In this document: piece by piece, positions 58,220 to 64,000 of the stretch
How the letters are laid out: each line of letters opens with the position of its first letter
Position numbering within the stretch: the stretch's first letter is position 1
Assembly (NCBI RefSeq): GCF_014252335.1
Contig: NZ_CP059218.1
Coordinates: 325,800 to 389,799 of the forward strand
DNA from: Blattabacterium cuenoti
GTDB lineage: Bacteria > Bacteroidota > Bacteroidia > Flavobacteriales > Blattabacteriaceae
Length of the DNA: 64,000 nt
Reading direction: 5' to 3'
The notes under the pieces: generated by a model
Databases searched by the model: none
What the model saw: the letters and a program-made list of their open reading frames with translations, nothing else
What the model was told of the DNA's origin: nothing
Position numbers and translations under genes: made by a program

Positions 58220-58549
58220 CTAATCCAAATTTGTGTTTTGTTCCCATAAATGTTCTAAATTATAATACAATCTTATTTTTTCTTGAAATATATGTACTAC
58301 AATAGTAATATAATCAATTAAAATCCATTGTTTATTTTCAACCCCTTCTACATGACAAGGATTTTTGTGACATTTTTTTATAATAATATTTTTCACATAT
58401 TTAAAAATAGCATGAACTTTATTAGTTGATTGTCCACTACAAATAATAAAATAATCACAAATAAAATGTTGTTTTTTTTTTAAATTTAAAATAGTTATAT
58501 CTTTTCCTTTAACCATTTTAATTCCTTCTATAATTTCTTTTAATAGCAA
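58220..58549 (-). CDS. rsfS: Ribosomal silencing factor RsfS
   Basis: Binds L14 and blocks subunit joining when nutrients are low. 109 residues, a normal length. CDYFIICSGQSTNKVHAI and the C-terminal VHIFQEKIRLYYNLEHLW are the DUF143 family ends, with WILIDYITIVV between. Its partner L14 is encoded at 39526. Divergent from birA with a 75-bp gap; first gene of rsfS-ftsH-cdsA. A TAnnTTTG box lies 29 bp upstream of the start. Confidence 0.93.
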   Translation of the reverse strand: MLLKEIIEGIKMVKGKDITILNLKKKQHFICDYFIICSGQSTNKVHAIFKYVKNIIIKKCHKNPCHVEGVENKQWILIDYITIVVHIFQEKIRLYYNLEHLWEQNTNLD

Positions 58550-58577
58550 AATAGAATTTTATTTATATTATGCTTAA

Positions 58578-58585
58578 CAAAAATA
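58578..58585 (-). promoter_or_regulatory. Candidate rsfS-ftsH-cdsA promoter, -7 box TATTTTTG
   Basis: Minus-strand TATTTTTG matches TAnnTTTG. It lies 29 bp before the rsfS start in the 75-bp divergent spacer with birA. No -33 TTG at 19 bp. Low-complexity T tract lowers confidence. Confidence 0.35.
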
Positions 58586-58624
58586 AGTTTTTCAATTAAA
58601 TTAATTTTTGTTAAATAAAATATT

Positions 58625-59404
58625 TTGAATAAATTAATTTGGCCTATACATTTAATTCAATTAGATACAGTTAGATCTACTAATCAATATGCAAAAAAAA
58701 TTATATCAAAAAGAACACCAAATTGGACTATAATTAATGTAATCCATCAAACACATGGAAAAGGAACAAAAAATAATCATTGGTATTCAGAAAAAGGTAA
58801 AAATTTAACTTTTAGTATTATATTAACATCATCATTAGTTCATTTTATATCATATATATTTACAGGATATTTACATAATATTATAATATGTAATGCAATT
58901 CATAAAATTTTATATAATTATACTCATAATTGTTGGATTAAATGGCCTAATGATATCATATTATATGATAAAAAAATAGGAGGTATTTTAATAGAAAATA
59001 ATATAAAATTTTGTTCTATTAATTATACAATTATAGGAATTGGATTAAATGTTAATCAAATCTTATTTGATCCAAAATTAAAAACATCATCACTACGTAG
59101 AAATTTAAAAATAAATTTTAATTTAAAAGAATTACTATTAAATATTATTAGTTCTATACAAAAAGAATATTTATATATAATATCTAATCAAAAAATACAA
59201 GCAATTAATTATTATAATACATTTTTGTATAAACGCAATCAACGTTCATGTTTTATCATTAAAAGACACAATCATAAAATAAGACCATACTATTTACAAG
59301 GTATTATTCAAAAAATTAATAAATATGGTCATTTAATTATTCAAGTTAATAAACATAAAAAACTATTTATTTTTTCTACAAATGATATTCAATTTTTATT
59401 TTAA
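58625..59404 (+). CDS. birA: Biotin--[acetyl-CoA-carboxylase] ligase (BirA catalytic domain)
   Basis: Attaches biotin to carrier proteins such as AccB. 259 residues, only the ligase and C-terminal domains; the N-terminal DNA-binding domain of E. coli BirA is absent, so it is not a repressor. Motifs: STNQYAK, KWPNDI (106-111) with the catalytic-side Lys, and IGGILIEN. The biotin-adenylate loop, usually GRGxxGxxW, reads GKGTKNNHW (45-53), with the second conserved Gly lost. Start is TTG, preceded 6 bp upstream by an in-frame TAA and with no better ATG. It ends 4 bp from convergent yidC. Confidence 0.9.
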   Translation: MNKLIWPIHLIQLDTVRSTNQYAKKIISKRTPNWTIINVIHQTHGKGTKNNHWYSEKGKNLTFSIILTSSLVHFISYIFTGYLHNIIICNAIHKILYNYTHNCWIKWPNDIILYDKKIGGILIENNIKFCSINYTIIGIGLNVNQILFDPKLKTSSLRRNLKINFNLKELLLNIISSIQKEYLYIISNQKIQAINYYNTFLYKRNQRSCFIIKRHNHKIRPYYLQGIIQKINKYGHLIIQVNKHKKLFIFSTNDIQFLF

Positions 59405-59408
59405 AATA

Positions 59409-61112
59409 TTAATATGTTGATATATATTTTTTTGTTAAATATTTTTTAATACAAAATAATAATACAATATTAATAATATTTGATATAAAATAATATAGAG
59501 ATAATGCAGAAGCATAACTATTAATAAAGAATAACATAATAACTGGCATTATATAAGATAAAAATATACGAATATCTGAAGTATGTTCTTCATAATGATA
59601 TTTATCTTGAATCACATCATTATTATTTAATTTAGTATAAATTAATAGTACTATTGAATAACATAATGTTAATAAACTAACATGATTTCCATAAAAGGGA
59701 ATAGTTAAAGGTAATTGATAAATAGAATCATAAGATGTTAAATCATCAACCCATAAAAATGATTTTCCTCTCAGATTAATTAAATTTGGAAAAAATTTAA
59801 ATAAAGAATAGAATATAGGTATTTGAAATAACGTTGAAAAACATCCTGATAATGGTGTAATTCCAGCTTTTTTATATAATTCCAGAATTGCTTTTTGTTT
59901 TTCTAAAGGATGTGTATTTTTTAACTTAACATTTAATTTTTCAATTTGTGGTCTGAGAATTTTCATTATTATATTTAACTTATATTGATTATAAGTCATT
60001 GGAATTAAAATAATTTTAACAACTAGTGTCATTAATATAATAATAATACCATAATTAAGATGAGTTTGTTCTAACAACATAAAAATTGGTAAAAAAAAAT
60101 ATTTATTAATAAATTTCAAAAAGCCCCATCCAAATGGAATAATATTTTCTATTTTATTTTCAAATTGTTGTAAATATGTTAAATCTAATGGACCAAAATA
60201 TAATTGAAAAGCAATCTTAAATTCTTCTATATGATTAATATTTGCAATATTAAAAAGAGTTTTTGATTGAATTTTTTTTAATAAATTATTATTATCTGCA
60301 GATACATTTTCAGATGAAATAAATAAATTATTTAATGGTTTATGAGGAATAATAATAGAAGAAAAAAATTGTTGTTTATGTGCAATCCAATTTACATTAT
60401 TTATTTGTCTATTTTCATTATTTTTTTCAGATAAAGATTTAATATTATAATAAGTTATTTTGTTTTTATTTTTATTATACGAATAATAAACTTTAGTATA
60501 TAAATTTTCCCAATGTCTATCTTTTTCTAAAGACAATAAATATTGTTCAATATTTAAATAAATAGGAGACTGTTTATTTAATTCATAATATAAATTATTT
60601 GTTTTAATAATCAAATTTAAATTATAATTATTTGGTTTTAAAGAATATATATATTCTATAGAACCTGGCCCATATGGATTATGAGCTTTCATTTTCATAA
60701 TATAATTTCCATTATTAATATAATAATATGGATGAAAATATAAATATTTCGTATTTATTTGATGATTCTTTTTATCAAAAACAATTAAATTATAAAATAA
60801 ACTAGTATTTTTAATCAAAAATAAATGTTTTTGATGTGATAATGTATTCATATCATAAGCTTTATATTTTTTTAAAAAAACTTCATTTATTATTCCACCT
60901 AAATTGGAAATTCCAATTTTAATCATATTATTTTCTAAACAACAATCATTTTTATATTTATTATTTAATAAACTAACATGATTTTTTGGTTTATGATTAA
61001 TATGATGAATTACTGGATAATTCCAATAATTAAAAAGAATAATAATCAATAATATTAAAATTATACCTATGATTGAATTAATATCAATATTTTTTTGATT
61101 ATTCATATTCAT
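59409..61112 (-). CDS. yidC: Membrane protein insertase YidC
   Basis: Inserts proteins into the inner membrane, with or without SecY. 567 residues: an N-terminal anchor (about 12-32), a large periplasmic P1 domain (about 50-330), and the conserved five-helix C-terminal domain with GIIIILMTLVVKIILIPMTYNQY, KPQIEKL-type KILRPQIEKLNVKLK, and PLSGCFSTLFQIPIFYSLF. The conserved Arg in the groove appears in TYNQYKLNIIMKILRP only as Lys/Arg nearby; this could not be assigned by eye. 13 bp after pyrG. Confidence 0.94.
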   Translation of the reverse strand: MNMNNQKNIDINSIIGIILILLIIILFNYWNYPVIHHINHKPKNHVSLLNNKYKNDCCLENNMIKIGISNLGGIINEVFLKKYKAYDMNTLSHQKHLFLIKNTSLFYNLIVFDKKNHQINTKYLYFHPYYYINNGNYIMKMKAHNPYGPGSIEYIYSLKPNNYNLNLIIKTNNLYYELNKQSPIYLNIEQYLLSLEKDRHWENLYTKVYYSYNKNKNKITYYNIKSLSEKNNENRQINNVNWIAHKQQFFSSIIIPHKPLNNLFISSENVSADNNNLLKKIQSKTLFNIANINHIEEFKIAFQLYFGPLDLTYLQQFENKIENIIPFGWGFLKFINKYFFLPIFMLLEQTHLNYGIIIILMTLVVKIILIPMTYNQYKLNIIMKILRPQIEKLNVKLKNTHPLEKQKAILELYKKAGITPLSGCFSTLFQIPIFYSLFKFFPNLINLRGKSFLWVDDLTSYDSIYQLPLTIPFYGNHVSLLTLCYSIVLLIYTKLNNNDVIQDKYHYEEHTSDIRIFLSYIMPVIMLFFINSYASALSLYYFISNIINIVLLFCIKKYLTKKYISTY

Positions 61113-61125
61113 AATTATTATTTAA

Positions 61126-62754
61126 TTATTTAATGGTAAGTAATGGTTGATTTACATAATTTTTTGATTCTTTAACAAAAGAAAGAAATATTGGATGAGG
61201 ATTAATAATAGTACTTTTATATTCAGGATGAAATTGGACACCTATAAAAAAAATATGATTATCTAATTCTATAACTTCTACTAAAGCAGTATCAGGATTG
61301 ATTCCTGATATTGTCATTCCAGCATTTGTAAATAATTTTAAATAAACATTATTAAATTCATATCTATGACGATGTCTTTCTATAATTTGTTCTTGTCCAT
61401 AAATAGAAAATATTTTAGAATTTTTTTTTAAAACACATTTTAAATTTCCTAATCTCATAGATCCTCCTTTATGTTTTATATTTTGTTGATTTTTCATTAA
61501 AATAATAATTGGATCTTTTGTATATGGATTTATTTCACAGCTATCAGCATCTGGTTTATTTAAAACATTTTTAGCAAATTCTATCATTGCTACTTGCATA
61601 CCTAAACATATTCCTAAAAAAGGAATATTATTTATTCTTGCATATTCTGATGCTAAAATTTTACCTTGTATTCCTCTATTGCCAAATCCAGGTGCGATTA
61701 ATATTCCTGAAATACCATGAAATATTTTAATAATATTTTTTGTTTTAATGATATATGAATTAATCCATTTAATATTTACAAATATTTTTTGATGAGTTCC
61801 AGCATGAATTAATGATTCTTTAATTGATTTATATGAATCATGTAATGCGACATATTTCCCGACTATAGCAATAGTAATTTTATATTGTGGATTTTTATAT
61901 TTTTTTATAAAATTATTCCATGGATCTAAATTAGGTTGTTTTAAAGACAATATATTCAATGTTTTTAAAACTTTTTTATCAAAATTTTGAATATGTAATA
62001 AATTAGGAATATCATAAATAATTTTCGTATTTATTGATTCAATGACATGAGTAGGACTTATATTACAAAATAATGATAATTTTTTTCTAATATTATTTGA
62101 TATATGTTGTTCTGTTCTACAAACTAAAAAATCCGCTTGAACTCCATTTTCCATTAAATTTCTTATAGAATGTTGTGTAGGTTTTGTTTTAATTTCTCCT
62201 GTTGCAAATATATATGGCAATAAAGTAAGATGAATAACGATACTATTAGTATATCCTAATTCCCATTGTAATTGACGCACAGTTTCGAGATAAGGTAAAA
62301 TTTCAATATCTCCTACCGTTCCACCAATTTCAACTATAATAATATTATAATATTTAATTTTGTCTAAAATTTTTATACGTCGTTTAATTTCATTAGTAAT
62401 ATGAGGAATAACTTGAACAGTTTTACCTAAATATTTACCTTTTCTTTCATTATCTATAACTGTTTTATATATTAATCCAGAAGTTACATTATTTTTATGA
62501 GTAGTGATTTGATTTAAAAATCGTTCATAATGACCAAGATCTAAATCAGTTTCATATCCATCTGATGTGACAAAACATTCTCCATGTTCATAAGGATTTA
62601 ATGTACCAGAATCAATATTAAAATATGGATCAAATTTTTGTATAGTAATTTTATAACCTCTACTTTTTAATAAAACTCCTAATGACGAAGAAATAATCCC
62701 TTTTCCTAAAGAAGAAGTCACACCACCAGTAACAAAAATATATTTTGTTTTCAT
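61126..62754 (-). CDS. pyrG: CTP synthase
   Basis: Aminates UTP to CTP with glutamine. 542 residues, a normal length. The synthase domain begins KYIFVTGGVTSSLGKGI (4-20), then KFDPYFNIDSGTLNPYEHGE and EIGGTVGDIE (142-151). The glutaminase domain has GICLGMQ with nucleophile Cys383, and the His/Glu pair in QFHPEYKS near the C-terminus. CTP also feeds CdsA of the same region. Divergent from the SRP RNA. A near-match box TATATTTA at 62788-62795 (minus) might be its promoter. Confidence 0.98.
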   Translation of the reverse strand: MKTKYIFVTGGVTSSLGKGIISSSLGVLLKSRGYKITIQKFDPYFNIDSGTLNPYEHGECFVTSDGYETDLDLGHYERFLNQITTHKNNVTSGLIYKTVIDNERKGKYLGKTVQVIPHITNEIKRRIKILDKIKYYNIIIVEIGGTVGDIEILPYLETVRQLQWELGYTNSIVIHLTLLPYIFATGEIKTKPTQHSIRNLMENGVQADFLVCRTEQHISNNIRKKLSLFCNISPTHVIESINTKIIYDIPNLLHIQNFDKKVLKTLNILSLKQPNLDPWNNFIKKYKNPQYKITIAIVGKYVALHDSYKSIKESLIHAGTHQKIFVNIKWINSYIIKTKNIIKIFHGISGILIAPGFGNRGIQGKILASEYARINNIPFLGICLGMQVAMIEFAKNVLNKPDADSCEINPYTKDPIIILMKNQQNIKHKGGSMRLGNLKCVLKKNSKIFSIYGQEQIIERHRHRYEFNNVYLKLFTNAGMTISGINPDTALVEVIELDNHIFFIGVQFHPEYKSTIINPHPIFLSFVKESKNYVNQPLLTIK

Positions 62755-62818
62755 AATGAAACATAAATGAAAATTTAATGAATTTTCTAAATATATAAAA
62801 TAATTTATAATTTTTTTT

Positions 62819-62826
62819 TATATTTG
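62819..62826 (+). promoter_or_regulatory. Probable SRP RNA promoter, -7 box TATATTTG
   Basis: Exact TAnnTTTG octamer 15 bp before the first base of the SRP RNA terminal stem. That spacing suits a transcript starting close to the stem. Same octamer as in front of 16S rRNA, pgk and sodA. No clear -33 TTG. Confidence 0.55.
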
Positions 62827-62840
62827 CAAAAAACAATTTA

Positions 62841-62940
62841 GAAGCAAGTACTATGTAGTCAGCTCCCTATTAAATCCTCCAGGGTGGGAACACAGCAAAG
62901 GTAATTAGGTTGTAGCGACTTGATGTAGTTTACTTGCTTC
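62841..62940 (+). ncRNA. ffs: Signal recognition particle RNA (4.5S-type)
   Basis: About 100 nt. The ends gaagcaagta (62841-62850) and tacttgcttc (62931-62940) pair perfectly over 10 bp. The apical domain has the diagnostic order CAGG (62880-62883), GTG, GGAA tetraloop (62887-62890), CAC, AGCA (62894-62897), which is the Ffh-binding site with its symmetric internal loop. The stretch ggttgtagcgac is typical of the Bacteroidota form. Lies between pyrG and clpX. Works with Ffh (not in the window), SecY and YidC. Confidence 0.95.
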
Positions 62941-63036
62941 TTTCTTTATAAAGCAATATTCAATAATTATGTAATTTTATTATTCAACTACTAACATTAT
63001 AACTTTATATTTATAATTATTGGATAATTTATTAAT

Positions 63037-64000
63037 ATGGATCATTTATTAACATGTAGTTTTTGCGGAAGAAAAAAAAATGAAATTACCTTAATTGTCT
63101 CAGGAATTAATGGAAATATATGTAATTCTTGCATAGAAAAAACATATTCTATCATTCATAGAAAATTTACTTCAAAATCTTCCGATCAAAAACATACAAT
63201 CAATAATCATAAAGAGGAAAAAAATAAAAAAATTAATATACAAATTCCAAAAAAAATCAAAAAATTTTTAGACTATTATATTATTAATCAAGATATAGCA
63301 AAAAAAGTAATTTCTGTAGCTATTTATAATCATTATAAAAAAATTCAATTTGATTGTAATAAAAAAAATGATGATGACATTGAAAAATCAAATATTTTAT
63401 TAATAGGAGACACAGGTACAGGAAAAACATTATTGGCCAAAAGTATCTCTAAATGTCTCAATTTACCTTTTGCAATAGCAGATGCTACTAATTTAACTGA
63501 AGCAGGATATGTTGGAGAAGACGTAGAATCTATTTTAACTAAATTATTACAATCTGCTGATTATAATATTCATAGAGCAGAAAAAGGAATTATATTTATT
63601 GATGAAATAGATAAAATTGCAAGAAAAAAAAATAATCCATCTATTACTAGAGATGTTTCTGGTGAAGGTGTACAACAAGCTTTATTAAAAATATTAGAAG
63701 GAGACATAATTAATGTTCCTCCACAAGGTGGTAGAAAACATCCAGATCAAAAAATGATCAAAATCAATACTAATAATATATTATTTATAGCTGGTGGTAC
63801 ATTTGAAGGATTAGAAACAATTATTAATAATAGAATTAATCAAACATCAATTGGATTTATTTATAATAATAAACAAACTCATCAAAATCAAAAACAATTT
63901 TATTTAAAAAAAATTATATCTGACGATTTAAAAAATTTTGGATTAATTCCGGAATTAATAGGTAGATTCCCAATTATAACTTATTTATCTCCATTAAATA
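63037..64000 (+). CDS. clpX: ATP-dependent Clp protease ATP-binding subunit ClpX, 5' part (cut by window end)
   Basis: AAA+ unfoldase that feeds ClpP. The first 321 codons are visible without a stop. The N-terminal zinc domain has Cys7, Cys10, Cys29 and Cys32. Walker A is GDTGTGKT (124-131), then [18 protein letters not shown], Walker B FIDEID (about 188-193), and [12 protein letters not shown]. Sensor region [10 protein letters not shown] is near the end of the window. Start ATG at 63037, 96 bp after the SRP RNA. Expected total length is about 400-415 residues. No clpP is seen upstream here; it is presumably elsewhere. Confidence 0.96.
   Translation, partial: MDHLLTCSFCGRKKNEITLIVSGINGNICNSCIEKTYSIIHRKFTSKSSDQKHTINNHKEEKNKKINIQIPKKIKKFLDYYIINQDIAKKVISVAIYNHYKKIQFDCNKKNDDDIEKSNILLIGDTGTGKTLLAKSISKCLNLPFAIADATNLTEAGYVGEDVESILTKLLQSADYNIHRAEKGIIFIDEIDKIARKKNNPSITRDVSGEGVQQALLKILEGDIINVPPQGGRKHPDQKMIKINTNNILFIAGGTFEGLETIINNRINQTSIGFIYNNKQTHQNQKQFYLKKIISDDLKNFGLIPELIGRFPIITYLSPLN

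Overview
The window is AT-rich, densely packed DNA from a reduced genome of a Flavobacteriales (Bacteroidota) insect endosymbiont. The best guess is Blattabacterium, the cockroach symbiont. The evidence is: 16S rRNA opening with the Bacteroidota-style 5' end; Bacteroidota gene orders (rplM-rpsI-rpsB-tsf, rsfS-ftsH-cdsA beside birA, a short glycogen-synthase-like gene next to glmS); TAnnTTTG promoter elements; and the Bacteroidota form of SRP RNA. Genus is an inference from gene content (menaquinone, cysteine, peptidoglycan and heme genes kept) and no search could be run.

Layout. 1-883: 5' part of a 16S rRNA gene on the minus strand. 1069-5227: queA, a polyprenyl synthase and topA. 5228-5685: a gene-free stretch with a pentanucleotide microsatellite. 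5686-17029: housekeeping and metabolic genes on both strands (rsmI, asd, gmk, tRNA-Asn, rpiB, pgk, sodA, tRNA-Cys, hemD, glmS, glgA-like, rnr, coaD). 17282-19672: a class A penicillin-binding protein. 19669-22522: a cysE-cysK-cysJ-like cluster. 22607-23860: icd. 23846-28397: a menaquinone cluster menB-menA-hydrolase-menC-menE. 28448-30102: a small membrane protein and nhaD. 30129-53212: about 23 kb of genes, all on the minus strand, running rplM-rpsI-rpsB-tsf-gpmI-map-rpsL-rpsG-fusA-rpsJ, then the S10/spc/alpha ribosomal protein clusters, then rplQ-eno. 53380-62754: dnaK, cdsA, ftsH, rsfS, birA, yidC and pyrG. 62841-62940: SRP RNA. 63037-end: the 5' part of clpX.

The genes form a compact core. 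Most of translation, protein export (SecY, YidC, SRP RNA), quality control (DnaK, FtsH, ClpX) and lower glycolysis (Pgk, GpmI, Eno) are present. There is also cell-wall precursor and polymer synthesis (GlmS, Asd, PBP1), cysteine synthesis, and the late menaquinone pathway, whose prenyl tail could come from the polyprenyl synthase at 2126. Gene overlaps of 1-35 bp are common, also between convergent genes.

I see no mobile element, prophage, CRISPR array, defence system or transferred island, and no clearly new multi-gene system. The most interesting points are: a near-perfect 3 x 114-bp in-frame repeat in a long N-terminal extension of ribosomal protein S2, with smaller repeats in PBP1 and DnaK; a metallo-beta-lactamase-fold hydrolase inside the men cluster that could be the missing DHNA-CoA thioesterase; a CysJ-like reductase with no flavodoxin domain; active-site substitutions in MenC (Lys to Arg) and Map (Asp to Glu); and recurring TATATTTG promoter boxes.
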